A stretch of DNA of 64,000 bases. Source: Piliocolobus tephrosceles (lineage: Eukaryota; Chordata; Mammalia; Primates; Cercopithecidae). Within the stretch, counting starts at the first letter, position 1, and the number at the start of each line of letters is the position of its first letter. This document shows positions 1 to 10,790 of the stretch, in pieces. The notes below the pieces were generated by a model. That model did no database searches and was not told the DNA's origin. It saw only the letters and a list, made by a program, of their open reading frames with translations. The position numbers and the translations under genes are program-made. The stretch is taken from assembly GCF_002776525.5 (NCBI RefSeq), contig NC_045437.1:138276186-138340185 (forward strand), given 5' to 3'.

Positions 1-189
1 AGGCAAACGTAGGTAAAAGAATAGTCAGGGGTAAAATGATGAGGTCAGTGCATTGGAGACCCAGTTGGGATGAAAATATTGTTGTAGAGAGAGGACTAGA
101 TGAATCAAGACAAAAAGCGCAGAAGTTGGCAATCAGGGAGTAAGATATTTGAAATAAAGATTTCAGAGGTGACACAGTTACTGATGATA

Positions 190-422
190 CAGGTTGAGTA
201 TTCCTTTATCAAAATGGTTGGGGCCAGAAGTGTTTTGGATTTCAGATTTTTTTCAGATTTTGGAATATGCGCACTGTACTGATTGAGTATCCCAAATCTG
301 AAAATCTGAAATCTGAAAAGCTACAAAATAAGCATTTCCTTTGAACATCATGTTAGCACTCAAAAAGTGTTGAATTTTGGAGCATTTCAGATTTATTTTG
401 TGAATTTCAGATGCTCAACCTG
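190..422 (+). mobile_element. MER8-like Tigger MITE (TcMar-Tigger)
   Basis: Non-autonomous mariner/Tigger element of 233 bp, close to the roughly 240-bp length I recall for MER8. The ends are inverted repeats (CAGGTTGAGTA at left, GCTCAACCTG at right). The element is flanked on both sides by TA (188-189 and 423-424), the expected Tigger target duplication. The interior repeats the phrase 'ATTTCAGATTTT' in both orientations, so the element is largely self-complementary. It has no coding capacity. The family name is from memory; Tigger7-related ends are the alternative. Confidence 0.8.
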
Positions 423-424
423 TA

Positions 425-768
425 ATAAGGTCTAGGCAATAGTGAGGAGGAAGGCAAGAACATTGGCAGATATCAATGTGATCCCAGTGACTCATCTTCT
501 AAGACGTTAAAGTTATCAGATATTCTGATGGGCATACAGCTTTCACAAATTTTTTACATTGTATTTAAATTGAAAAGTACATGTTCTTAGCCTACAAAGG
601 CTCAACATTAAAGGCCAAACCCTTGGGTTGCAGATATTTTTAAAAATCTGAAGTAAGTTGTTACAACAACATTGAAGTCTGTGAAAATGGTGCTCCGTGA
701 AATTGTCACTGCACAGCTTGTGTAGCTGCATAAAGCAGCCCTGTAACAAATGATTAACCTCATCAACA
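425..768. other. Unannotated spacer
   Basis: No repeat family, gene or RNA recognised. The longest frame (543-749, minus strand) has no recognisable features. Confidence 0.5.
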
Positions 769-776
769 GTCTAGTC

Positions 777-992
777 CAGTTGTTCTCATCTGGGGATGAT
801 CTTCTCTCTCTGGGAAGACCCCAGGGGGTTATTTGGCAATGTCTGAAAACATTTTTATTTGTAATAACTTGTGGGGAATGGAGAACTGATATCTAGTGGA
901 CAGAGGCAAAGACACTGCTAAATATCCTACCATGGACATGACAGCCCCGCTGCCTCCTGCAATAATATCTGGCCCAAAATGTCAAAGTTAAA
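777..992 (+). mobile_element. hAT-Charlie MITE, subfamily not fixed
   Basis: Old MITE beginning CAGTTGTTCTCATCTGGGG. It carries the phrases 'GGCAATGTCTGAAAACATTTTT' (broken into shorter matches), 'CATCTAGTGG'-like 'TATCTAGTGG' and 'GGCCCAAAATGTCAA', which recur in hAT-Charlie MITEs. Possible 8-bp target duplications are GTCTAGTC (769-776) and CTCTAGTC (993-1000), matching at 7 of 8 positions. The 3' terminal repeat is eroded. Confidence 0.65.
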
Positions 993-1000
993 CTCTAGTC

Positions 1001-1477
1001 CTAGAATATGTGAGCATTCCCTTTCCTTTCCTCTTACCAAGAAGACATATACATTCTTCAGAAGCAAAAGGCCACAGTGATTTTTGTATCACTATGGAGC
1101 ATAGAGTTTGTACAGACTCCTATTTCTGACCCATTCCCTAATCTCTCCTTTTCCCCCATCCACCTATGTTTCTGATGGCAATTTGTTTTCATCCCTAGCT
1201 GAAGATAGAGAAAGCAGCTGTAATCACTAAGTCATTCAATTAATTACCTGATGCATAAAATTAAGGTAATTAAAAAGGAAGAATTAGGTCAATCCTTCTC
1301 AATTGGCTGTACTCAACTTATCTTGTAAGCTGTTAGTCTAATTGTGAAGCCTCCTTGGGTTCTGAAAAGTGCCCCAGTGGTTATTTCTTGTCTTCTCTGA
1401 CACCTGCAATTTGCCAAAGGGCTTGCAATGGGAGTTCTATGTTAAGTATCTAATACCTGGAGGGCCAGTTCTGAACA
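1001..1477. other. Unique AT-rich spacer with a homeodomain-like inverted repeat
   Basis: No interspersed repeat recognised. The segment from about 1190 to 1340 is rich in TAATTA-type cores and contains the inverted repeat listed separately at 1240-1273. Confidence 0.45.
1240..1273. promoter_or_regulatory. Perfect 10-bp inverted repeat with TAATTA cores
   Basis: TTAATTACCT at 1240-1249 is the exact reverse complement of AGGTAATTAA at 1264-1273, with a 14-nt spacer that holds ATGCATAAAATTA. Each arm holds a TAATTA homeodomain core, and the spacer resembles a POU half-site. The symmetry is seen directly; a regulatory role is inference. Confidence 0.3.
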
Positions 1478-1685
1478 CAGTCCTGGCCCTCCTAATCCAC
1501 AGGTTCTGTACCAACCATGAGTTGAAAATATTCAAATTTCTTAAATTAAAAATTATAAAGCAATAAAAATAATACAAATAAAACACTACAGTATAACACC
1601 TATTTACATAACATTTATATTGTATTAGAAGTATTCTAGAGGTGATTTAAAGTATACGGGAGGATGTGCATAGGTTATATGCAAA
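1478..1685 (+). mobile_element. Tigger MITE fragment (MER2/Tigger2-like)
   Basis: Starts CAGTCCTGGCCCTCC and continues with 'AACCATGAGTTGAAAATA', 'ACAGTATAACACCTATTTAC' and 'GATTTAAAGTATACGGGAGG', all characteristic of the Tigger MITE that I recall as MER2. The 3' terminal repeat is missing; the sequence switches at about 1686 into the neighbouring LTR. Confidence 0.65.
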
Positions 1686-2436
1686 TTACCACAAATTTGG
1701 TGGCTTAAAACAACAAAAATGTATTATCTGATAGTCCTAGAATAAGAGGACTTGAGAAGTTCAAGATCAAGGTATTGGCTGGGCCCTGCTCCCTCCAAAG
1801 CCTCTAGGGAAGAATCCTTTCTTACGTCTTCCAGCTCCTGTTGCTCCAGGCATTTGACTCTCTCTAATATAAATCTACCCTCTGCCTCCATCTTCATATG
1901 GCCTTCTCCTCTTCTTGTATCTTCTCTTTTTCTCTTATGAGGACAATTGCCATTGGATTTAAGGACTACCCAGATGATCCAATATGATCTCATCTTGATA
2001 TCATTAACTTAATAGCATCTGCCAAGATCCCAAGTAAGGTCACGTTCAATATTGATGAGTGTTAGAATTGGGATATTCCTTTTTTCTTTCTTTTTTATTT
2101 CTTTTTTGAGAGAGAGTCTTACTCTGTTGCTGAGGCTGGAATTCAACGGCACATTCTCAGTTCACTGCAAACTCCACCTCTAGGGTCCAAATGATTCTCA
2201 TGCTTCAGCCTCCTGAGTAGCAGGGACTGCAGGCATGCACCACCATGCCCAGCTAATTTTTATATTTTTAGTAGAGACAGGGTTTCACCATGTTGGCCAG
2301 GCTAATCTCGAACTCCTGGCCTCAAGTGATCCACTCATCTCAGTCTCCCAAAGTGCTGGGATTACAGGTATGAGCCACCACACTCAGCCAAATTTGTATA
2401 TTTCTTTTTAGGAGGCACTATTCAACCCACCACAGA
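1686..2436 (-). mobile_element. MLT1-type ERVL-MaLR LTR, antisense, split by an Alu
   Basis: Reads as the reverse complement of a MaLR LTR: 'TTACCACAAATTTGGTGGC' at the left, then 'ACATGGCCTTCTCC'-like and 'AATATGATCTCATCTTGAT' phrases, ending in 'CTATTCAACCCACCACAG'. It is interrupted at 2086-2397 by an Alu; the LTR text stops at about 2072 and resumes at about 2411. No internal retroviral sequence is present. Confidence 0.65.
2086..2397 (-). mobile_element. Alu (S/J-type), antisense
   Basis: Dimeric SINE in antisense orientation with a T-rich tail at the left and the left-arm head ending near 'CACCACACTCAGCC'. The near-matching flanks 2073-2085 and 2398-2410 (ATATT-C/T-CTTTTTW, about 11 of 13 identical) are probable target duplications. 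It splits the MaLR LTR, so it is the younger of the two. Confidence 0.9.
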
Positions 2437-2439
2437 ACA

Positions 2440-3574
2440 CATGATCACAAAATGATTAGAAACTGATAATCTGGATATTTTACCAGTCCACCAATAGAAC
2501 CATCCATTGGTGATGTTTTCAACTTGCCTACCACTTCCATAAAAAGACATAAATCAAGCAGAGGGTAAGGTATCAGAAAGGCACACACCTTGTCATTTCT
2601 GTAACCATTTAGCCTGAGGACCTCAAGGATGACTTCAATGGCCTTTCAGAAGTGCTTGAATAAGTTGATGGAGGTTCAGAAGAAAAGAAGCATTTAATTG
2701 AGAGGCCAATTATATTAACCATCTTAAAGAAAGCCTTTTAATTCACTCATTAGTACAGTTCTATTTAGGTGAACAGAGTAACAAAACAGTGCCATTACCC
2801 TTAGGAAAGTGAGAAGAGTCAGGGGAATGCATTTTAAAGGCAATGAAAGCTCAATGAGATTGATGGACTTCATACCTACCTCAATATGTTCAATTCACTG
2901 CTTTATAGTTTTCAGTGAATGTCCCCCAACTCCATTATGTTTATTGGATGAGTGCCAATGAACACTGGAAGTAAGGGATAATAAGAATTATGTTACTATT
3001 ATCCTTAATATTAAATTGTATAATGCTGCATCATCAAAATGTGAAGAAAACTATATTTAATATATAATCACTTTTAATCACTATTTTTGAAAGCCTAAGT
3101 TAGATGAAAAGCTATTCATCTATCATGAATCACTGAAATCTTTCAAGCCAGATAATATCTATGTTACGCTTCTCTGAGCTTATAACTAACTATAAGATTA
3201 TCTGAGATATATGTGAAGATATATGCCACAGACAGATGTGACTGAAATATATTCATAGCCACAAAATAAAGTAATAAGTGTTTAGTTCAATCCTTGATCC
3301 TCATCAAATTATTAACCTAGGAAGATACCGTTTTCTCAGTGAGATTCATTGTTTCATTTTGTCAAATTAAGGGCAACATCTCTGGAGTCATGCAATAGAG
3401 GCCCAGAAATAAAATAGAATTTCAGATTCATATAAGTGTGGAAAGTGCTACAAAGTATTTATCTTTCTTGGATATTCATAATTCACATTTGAACACTAAT
3501 GGTTCTGAGAAGCCCTGAAATAAAAACATATTTATGTAAGCCATTTTGCAGGTATCAATAAACTCTAACGTTTA
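2440..3574. other. Unannotated AT-rich stretch
   Basis: About 1.1 kb in which I recognise no repeat family and no credible reading frame. It is AT-rich with scattered TATATT runs around 3050-3260. Confidence 0.45.
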
Positions 3575-3774
3575 CATGAAAAGCTAACCGACCTTAAATA
3601 ACTGAAATAAAATGGAAGAAGAACAAAGTTTGAAGACTTACATTACCCAATTTTAAGACTTACTATAAAGCTATAGTAATCAAGATAGTGTGGTAGTGGT
3701 GAAAGAAAAGAAACATAAATCAATGTAACAGAATGAAGATCCCAGAAATAGACCCACACAAATATTGTGAACTA

Positions 3775-4077
3775 TTTTTTTTTTTTTTTTTTTTTGAGAT
3801 AGAGTCTCACTCTGTCACTCAGGTTGGAGTGCAGTGGCACAATCTTTGTTCACTGCAACCTCTGCCTCCTGGGTTCCAGCAATTATCCTGCATCAGCCTC
3901 CCAAATAGCTGGATTACAGGCATGCGCCACCACACCCAGCTAATTTTTGTATTTGTAGTAGAGACAGGGTTGTACCATGTTGGCGAGGCTGGTCTCAAAC
4001 TCCTGATCTCAAATTATATGCCTGCCTTGGCCTCCCAAATTGCTGGGATTATAGGCATGAGCCACCATATCTGGCAC
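3775..4077 (-). mobile_element. Alu, antisense, inserted in the old L1M
   Basis: T18 tail at the left, then GAGATAGAGTCTCACTCTGTC, ending 'GCCACCATATCTGGCAC'. Target duplications are TTGTGAACTA (3765-3774) and TTGTGAATTA (4078-4087), 9 of 10 identical. The L1 reads continuously across it ('CACACAAATATTGTGAA' to 'TTTTTGACAAAGGCAC'). The 116-codon frame over this interval is Alu-derived, not a gene. Confidence 0.92.
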
Positions 4078-4174
4078 TTGTGAATTAATTTTTGACAAAG
4101 GCACAAAGTCAATTAAATGGAGAAATGGTAGTATTTTCAATAAATGGTGCTAAAACAATTGGACATCCATACGC

Positions 4175-4199
4175 AAAAAAAAAAAAAAAAAAAAAAAAA
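4175..4199. repeat. A25 homopolymer inside L1M
   Basis: Uninterrupted run of 25 A after CCATACGC. It expands an A-rich ORF2 segment of the old L1 and is not a retroposon tail. Confidence 0.9.
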
Positions 4200-5127
4200 C
4201 CCTATCCACAGATCTCATATCTTATACAAGAATTAACTCAAAATGGATCATATAAATGTAAAAGCAAAACTATAAAACTTCCAGAAGAAATCATAGGAGA
4301 AAATATAGGAAAACTTGAATTTGGTAATGAATTTTTAAATACAACACAAAAAGCACAATCCATAAAAGATAAACATTGGCAAGTTGGTCTTTATTTAAAC
4401 TAAAAACTTCTGCTCCATGAAATACATTGTTAAGATAGCAAAAAGACAAGAAATAGACTAGGAGAATATATTTGCAAATGTATATCTGATAAGAAACTTG
4501 TATCTAAAATATATGAAGAACTTTTAAAACTCAATAAAAAAAAGAAACTAATTTAAAAATGCACAAATGATGTGAATAGACACTTCACCAAATGATATAA
4601 GATGTTAACATTATATGTCATTAAGGAAATAAAATTAAAACAACAATAAGATACTACCACATACCTATTAGAATAGCTGAAATCTTTTAAAAAGGAAAAA
4701 ATAAAAAATCTCGACAATAAATTGCTAGCAAGGATGACATGCAACAGATATTCTCATTTATTGCTAGTGGGAATGCACTTTGGAAGACAGTTTGGCAGTC
4801 TCCCATCAGGCTGAATATAGTCGTACCACAGTGTCAAGCAACCACACTTCTACGTATCCAACTGATTTGACTATTTAAGTCCACAAAAAAGCCTGCACAC
4901 AGATGTTTAGAGCAGCTTTATTAATAATCTTCAAAAACTGGAATCAATCAAGACATTTATTAGCTGTATCGATAAACCAACTGGTATGCCCAAACAATGG
5001 AATACTATTCAATGATAAAAATGAATAAACTATCAAACCACTTAAAGATACAGATGAATCTTAAATGCATATGGCTAAATGAAAGCTACCAGTCTGAAAA
5101 AGACTGTGTGCTGTGTGATTTCATTAT

Positions 5128-5372
5128 ATAATGTGCATAAGAGTTAACATAGTAGGCCTGAGACTATTAACTGTAGGAAAACCTGCTTGCAAGGTTGCTC
5201 TTCTGCTAGTATCTGGGAACCTGGATGTAAGAAGAGTTTCCACCATTCCAAGCACTGATAAGAGTGGCTCACTTTGCCTTAACTACTCCTGCAAGCAATA
5301 TGGTGTATATTGAACACCTGCTTCCCTTCTAGATGTCTGGAATTGGGGTATATGTTAGGCATGCAAAATTTT
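5128..5372 (+). repeat. Unclassified insert within L1M, LTR-like
   Basis: Between L1-like text ending near 'TTCATTATATAATG' and later L1 3' UTR-like text lies a GC-richer block. It contains 'GCCTGAGACTATTAACTG', 'ACCTGCTTGCAAGGTTGC', 'GAACACCTGCTTCCC' and ends near 'TTAGGCATGC'. I have seen similar phrases in old LTRs but cannot name the family, and I see no clear target duplication. Confidence 0.35.
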
Positions 5373-6980
5373 TTTTAAAATTAGGAAGTAGGGGAATCCC
5401 AGGATGGAATGCAGAATATAGCAAAAGACTGTAGTACAAACGCATAAAGCAGCCTCATTCAAAGGGGTAGGATAAAACTAACGTTAGAAATTAGTGGAAT
5501 CTATAAGATCAAAGACAAAAGAAACTATACATAAACACTGTACTCTAGTTGATAAAGTTTTTTTCCCAGGGAGTAGAAGTCAAGTCTGAAACCTCTAAGC
5601 ATATACACTGGAATTCAACAATTAACTAATTGGATGACAGATGATGGAAACCAGGTTTTCATTGCTGAAGCTGGAAACTACAGACAAGCAAGGGGAAGGC
5701 TAAAATGTTGTGTGGGGTGAAGGATTAGAGTTGGAGACATCAATGTGAAATTATGTTTTGCTTAATATATATACAGATGTTACATACAGAAATATTTATA
5801 GATAGGTGCACATACATCAATTAATACAAACATATACTTTTTTTTATCTGTCAGCTGAGAGTTCCTGGAGGCAGTGGCACACAAGCTGCAAAAAGCATAT
5901 ATAGCCCCAGGTCTTGGTTTCTAATACTATTCATATATTAAAAAACAGACTCCTTGGAAAATATCTGATTTTAGTACTAGAGCAGAAAATATACAAAATT
6001 AGCCTGAAACATCTTATGTCATAAACTATGCACATGCTAAAATGAACAAAACAAAACAAACAAACAAAAGACAAATAAAAAACCACAATAATGAAAGTAT
6101 GTCAAAAGAACATTGGAAGAAACTTAGGCTCCTAGTGGCCAAAGATGGAATAATTTGAGCACCACAATAAAATTATATTGAATTATAACCCAATGTATAA
6201 AGTAAATATCTATGAGTCTACATTGATATAAATAAATGATTAAATTAATAAATGGAAGAGAATAGGCAAATCTCCCATGCTGAAAAATTCCAAATGCTTT
6301 ATGTAGATACTCTGCCCCAAAGAGACAGAGAATAACTTTCCACACATTATATATCAGCTGCACATAGTGACTTCCTTCTGAAAATTACAGCAGTGCAGGG
6401 AAAACAAGAGCAACTCTAAAGTGGGGAAAATTAGCAAACACTATCAAATCCAGTTCACCAAGATTAACACCAACAATGGTTAAGTTATCCTGATAGTATA
6501 TAGCCTTAATATGATGTAATGAGAATAGCACTTTATCTACATGGTCTTACTCCCAAAAAAGTCATAATCCCAGTCTAATTGTGAGAAAAATATTAGATAA
6601 ATTTCACTAGAGAGTCATTCTACAAAATACTTGACCAGTACTGTTAAAAACTTTCAAGGTTATCTGAAACAAGGAAAGCCTGATAAATTGCAGTAGCCAA
6701 GAAGAGCCTCAAGAAACTTAACATAATACGCTATAGTGAATGGGGTCCTGGAACAAAAAAAAGACATCAGGACAAAAAATAAAAATAAAAACTAAGAAAA
6801 TCTGGATAAAGCATAAACTGTAATGAATAATGATGTATCCATATCAGTTCATTAATTATAACAAATGTACCAGACTAATGTCAGATGTTAATAACAGAGA
6901 AAACTGGTTGTGATGTATGGAAACTCCGTACTATTTTTCCAATATTTTTGTAAATGTAAAACTATTCTAAAATAAAGCAT

Positions 6981-6987
<7 letters not shown>

Positions 6988-7023
<36 letters not shown>

Positions 7024-7290
7024 TTGAGATGGAGTCTTGCTCTGCCGCCCAGGCTGAAGTGCAGTGGCGCGATCTCAGCTCACTGCAAGCTCCGCCTCCC
7101 GGGTTCAGGCCATTCTCCTGTCTCAGCCTCCCCAGTAGCTGGGACTACAGGCGCCCGCCTTGTCGCGCGGCTAGTTTTTTGTATTTTCCATTAGAGACGG
7201 GGTTTCACCGTATTAGCCAGGATGGTCTCGATCTCCTGACCTCGTGATCCGCCCGTCTCGGCCTCCCAAAGTGCTGGGATTACAGGCTTG
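6988..7290 (-). mobile_element. Young AluY with Old World monkey-like variants, antisense
   Basis: Tail expanded to (TTTA)n at 6988-7025, then the Alu body. The perfect 14-bp target duplication AAAGCATTTATTTA lies at 6974-6987 and 7291-7304. The copy is 5'-truncated: it stops at ACAGGCTTG, about 17 nt short of the usual GGCCGGGCGCGG head. The variants GGCTAGTTTTTTGTA, CCCGTCTCGGCC and GGCTTG are ones I associate with cercopithecoid AluYR copies, and low CpG decay supports youth. It inserted at the 3' end of the old L1M. Confidence 0.93.
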
Positions 7291-7304
7291 AAAGCATTTA
7301 TTTA

Positions 7305-8289
7305 AAAACATATTTATATCTGTTTATCCAGAGTCTTTCAAAGCTATTTGACCAAAAACCCTCCTTTTTTTTTTTTTTGTTCTGTATATTACCTACTAAC
7401 ACCCAGTAGAATTCTCATTTTGTAGGTAACTCTTTGGAAAGTGTCGAGTAAGATGGCTGCTGAGAGTTCTTCCAACTTTAAAGCTTTGTCTCAGAAGCTT
7501 GGACTAAAAAATACCTGGATGTATGGTACATCCTTTCCAAATGGCTACATGCAAGTTACAACTTCCCAGGAGTAAGAGAATAAAGGTCACTCCCACCGAC
7601 CTCATTGGTGTTGGTTGGTTCTGGTTCAGTGTCCTTGAAGTTTTCCCTAAAATGCCCAGTCTGCTATCGAAATTTCAGTTTCCAACCTTCTAGGACATAC
7701 AGTGCAAGCATGACTGTCTTCTATTGTTAGTAGGTCTCTTGTTTGAGAGCTATTTTTGTCCAGGTTCGTACCTGAGCAGCACGTGCCTGACCTTTCCATT
7801 TGGATCTAGTTTCATGTTGCTTTATTATACTTAAGTATCATGTGGGTTCAAGCCATGGTTTCCCTTACAAAGTGGGGAGTTTGGAAGCATCGTTTTACCC
7901 AAGAGCCTCTGAAAAGGAAATCATGCTACTTACCCAAGACCTTTTCATGAGAATATTGCCACGTCAAATGAGAGGAAAGATGACAATAATTACTGTGAAC
8001 TGCAAGCACTTACCTACCTTTGAAAGGATGATTCCCCTACACACACTGCTCTCTTTCAAGCATTTGCTAACACTTTCAACCTCCTCATAAGAGACACAGC
8101 CAACTCTCCTTTATGAAAACTCATCCTTATTTCAAATACCGCTTATTCCACTGACCCTTCCCTGATTCCCAAGTCAAACCCCCAATAGTGCTCAGTACTG
8201 TTTTATATTGCAAATTTCCCTTCCCTTGGTTTTAATTTTTTTCACATCTCTCCTGTTATGCTTGTTTCATTTCATATAGATTGAATGGT
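7305..8289. other. Unannotated stretch with one short Kozak-context ORF
   Basis: No repeat is recognised apart from a T13 run near 7366. A 40-codon plus-strand frame, 7453-7575, begins in good context (AAGATGG) in sequence that is not repeat-derived; I recognise no homologue. From 8090 to 8230 there is vague L2-like text ('CCTTCCCTGATTCCC'). Confidence 0.4.
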
Positions 8290-9003
8290 ATTTTTTATTA
8301 TTTCTAACTTTTAAGTTCAGGGGTACATGTACAGGATGTACAGGTTTGTTACATAGCTAACATATGCTATGGTGATTAGCTACACAGATTATCCCATCAC
8401 CAAAGTGTTAAACCCAGCATCCATTAGCTATTCTCCCTGATATTCTCCCTCCTCCCACCCATTACCCTCTGACAGGCCCCAGTGTGTGTTGTTCCCCTCC
8501 CTGTGTTCATGTGTTCTCATCATTCAGCTCCCATTTATAAGTAAGAACATGCAGTATTTGATTTTCTGTCCATGCTTTAGTTTGCTGAAGATAATGGCTT
8601 CCAGCTCCATCCATGTCCCTGTAAAGGACATGATCTCATTCCTTTCGAGATGGAGTTTTGCTCTCGTTGCTCAGGCTGGACTACAATGGTGCAATCTTGG
8701 CTCACTACAACCTCCACCTCCTGGGTTCAAGTGATTCTCCTGCCTCAGCCTCCCGAGTAGCTGGGATTACAGGCATACACCACCACAACTGGCTAATTTT
8801 TTGTATATTTTGTAGAGATGGGGTTTCACCATGTTGGCCAGGTTGGTCTTGAACTCCTGCCCCCAAGTGATCCACCCGCCTTGGCCTCCCAAAGTGCTGG
8901 GATTACAGGAGTGAGCCACCATGCCTGACTGATCTCATTCCTTTTTATGGCTGCATAGTATTCCCAGGTGTATACACCATATTTTCTTTATTCAGTCTAT
9001 TAC
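8290..9003 (-). mobile_element. L1 3' end (L1PB/L1MA-age), antisense, split by an Alu
   Basis: Reverse complement of an L1 tail. A T-rich start is followed by 'AAGTTCAGGGGTACATGTAC' and 'CTCCCACCCATTACCCTC' (polypurine tract region), then 'ATGGCTGCATAGTATTCCC', breaking off near 9003. An Alu sits at 8646-8930. The divergence and the 'GGGGTACATGTACAGG' variant indicate an age older than the L1 tails at 9.7 and 30.6 kb. Confidence 0.85.
8646..8930 (-). mobile_element. Alu, antisense, almost tail-less, inside the L1 tail
   Basis: Alu body from GAGATGGAGTTTTGCTCTC to GCCACCATGCCTGACT. A perfect 14-bp target duplication GATCTCATTCCTTT lies at 8632-8645 and 8931-8944. Only a single base separates the left duplication from the Alu body, so the poly(A) tail has been lost. 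Plus-strand frames over 8486-8852 are Alu/L1 artefacts. Confidence 0.93.
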
Positions 9004-9084
9004 ATGGATGCCAGTGATGTGGGCAGTAGCAAGGGTGATGGAGAAAGGATGATGAAGTACCAAGGAGGTCAATGTGAATTCTTG

Positions 9085-9683
9085 ACTTCTCTTTCCTCAT
9101 TTGCTGCATACATCCCAGCAACAGTTAATCTTGTTCATTTGATCTCCTTGGTACGTCATTGTTCTCTCCCCATCACCCTTTCTACTGCCTACATCACTGT
9201 CATCTATCACTTAGATAACTGCGACAGCAATCTTAACATAGCCCCCAAGCCCCAGTCTGAGTAAGTCATTCCACCCAACTCCTTGTTGTACTATCAGAAC
9301 AGTCTTTCTAAAAATTCAAATATAATCATGTCACTGTTAATATATCTTGTTAGCTTCCGATTGTCCTCAGGATAATATTCAAATTCCTTAGCATAGCATG
9401 GCCCTGCCATTTTTGACTCTCCAGCATCATTTCCCAGCACTCTGATCGACTCAGAACACCAAGTTTCTTCATGGCTCTTCCTAAATCATTCTACTCATGT
9501 ATCTTCCCCATGCCCTTTCATCTGAATAACCTCTAACCATTCTGTAAGATAAGATCCTCAGGTACTATCCCCTCCAGAAAACTGTTTTGGCCTCCCTCAA
9601 AGCCAAGCTACATGCTTGTCCTATAAGTTTTATAGCACTCTGGAGATACCTGCAAACCTATAAAAACTAAATATATATTCCAC
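9085..9683 (+). mobile_element. L2 LINE fragment, continuing at about 10719-10790
   Basis: Very old CR1/L2-clade LINE in sense orientation, with 'AATCATGTCACTGTTAAT', 'GATAATATTCAAATTCC' and 'CATAGCATGGCCCTGCC'. Text resembling its terminus ('CTGTATCCTCTTTGGGCTG', 'GTGAGTTCCTTG') follows directly after the young L1 insertion, which split it. It is heavily decayed and its limits are approximate. Confidence 0.55.
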
Positions 9684-9690
9684 ACTCACT

Positions 9691-9699
<9 letters not shown>

Positions 9700-9734
<35 letters not shown>

Positions 9735-10702
9735 TTTTTTATACTTTAAGTTCTAGGGTACATGTGCATAACGTGCAGGTTTGTTACATATGTATACATG
9801 TGCCATGTTGGTGTGCTGCACCCATCAACTCGTCAGCACCCATCAATTCATCATTTATATCAGGTATAACTCCCCAATGCAATCCCTCCCCCCTCCCCCC
9901 TCCCCATGATAGGCCCCATTGTGTGATGTTCCCCTTCCCGAGTCCAAGTGAGCTCATTGTTCAGTTCCCACCTATGAGTGAGAACATGTGGTGTTTGGTT
10001 TTCTCTTCTTGTGATAGTTTGCTAAGAATGATGGTTTCCAGCTGCATTCATGTCCCTACAAAGGACGCAAACTCATCTTTTTTATGGCTGCATAGTATTC
10101 CATGGTGTATATGTGCCACATTTTCTTAATCCAGTCTGTCACTGATGGACATTTGGGTTGATTCCAAGTCTTTGCTATTGTGAATAGTGCCGCAATAAAA
10201 AAAACTGCTTTAAAGTTCATATGGAACCAAAAAAGAGCCCGCACTGCCAAGACAATCCTAAGTCAAAAGGACAAAGCCGGAGGCGTCACGCTACCTGACT
10301 TCAAACTATACTACAAGGCTACAGTAACCAAAACAGCATGGTACTGGTACCAAAACAGAGATATAGACCAATGGAACAGAACGGAGCCCTCAGAAATAAT
10401 GCCACACATCTACAGCCATCTGATCTTTGACAAACCGGAGAGAAACAAGAAATGGGGAAAGGATTCCCTATTTAATAAATGGTGCTGGGAAAATTGGCTA
10501 GCCATAAGTAGAAAGCTGAAACTGGATCCTTTCCTTACTCCTTATACGAAGATTAATTCAAGATGGATTAGAGACTTAAATGTTAGACCTATTACCATAA
10601 AAACCCTAGAAGAAAATCTAGGTAGTACCATTCAGGACATAGGCATGGGCAAGGACTTCATGTCTAAAACACCAAAAGCAACGGCAGCAAAAGCCAAAAT
10701 TG
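9700..10702 (-). mobile_element. Young L1 with 5' inversion (twin priming), perfect 16-bp TSD
   Basis: Minus-strand L1 whose (TTTA)n tail starts at about 9700. Positions 9737-10199 are the L1 3' end in antisense. At an A-run near 10197-10204 the sequence flips to an ORF2 segment in plus orientation (10200-10702). Both parts are young L1, and the ORF2 part nearly matches 63577 onward. The flanks ACTCACTATTATTTAT at 9684-9699 and 10703-10718 are identical. Roughly half a kilobase of ORF2 between the two segments is missing. The 192-codon plus frame (10180-10758) is the inverted RT C-terminal region, not a gene. Confidence 0.95.
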
Positions 10703-10790
10703 ACTCACTATTATTTATACCTGTATCCTCTTTGGGCTGTGAGTTCCTTGTTGGATAAATACACAAATGAATGAAGTATGTACCATATTC

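Larger units (their letters stand above)
3575..6973 (+). mobile_element. Old L1M element, ORF2 3' part and 3' UTR
   Basis: Degenerate LINE-1 in sense orientation. Decayed ORF2 text runs from 'ACTTACTATAAAGCTATAGT' (about 3660) through 'AATGGTGCTAAAACAATTGG' (4144) and 'AATGGAATACTATTCA' (about 4997). The 3' UTR-like text ends 'AAAACTATTCTAAAATAAAG' at about 6975. It is interrupted by an Alu (3775-4077) and by an unclassified insert (about 5128-5372). The interval from about 5400 to 6300 is assigned mainly by position. There are many stops in every frame, so it is a fossil. It belongs to an L1M subfamily; I cannot fix which. Confidence 0.7.

Noticed and set aside
3733..4083. 116-codon plus-strand ORF
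   Set aside because: It is the antisense reading of an Alu plus L1 flank, a well-known source of false ORFs.
10180..10758. 192-codon plus-strand ORF
   Set aside because: It is the inverted segment of a twin-primed L1 (ORF2 RT C-terminal region) continuing into flanking DNA past the target duplication; not a host gene.
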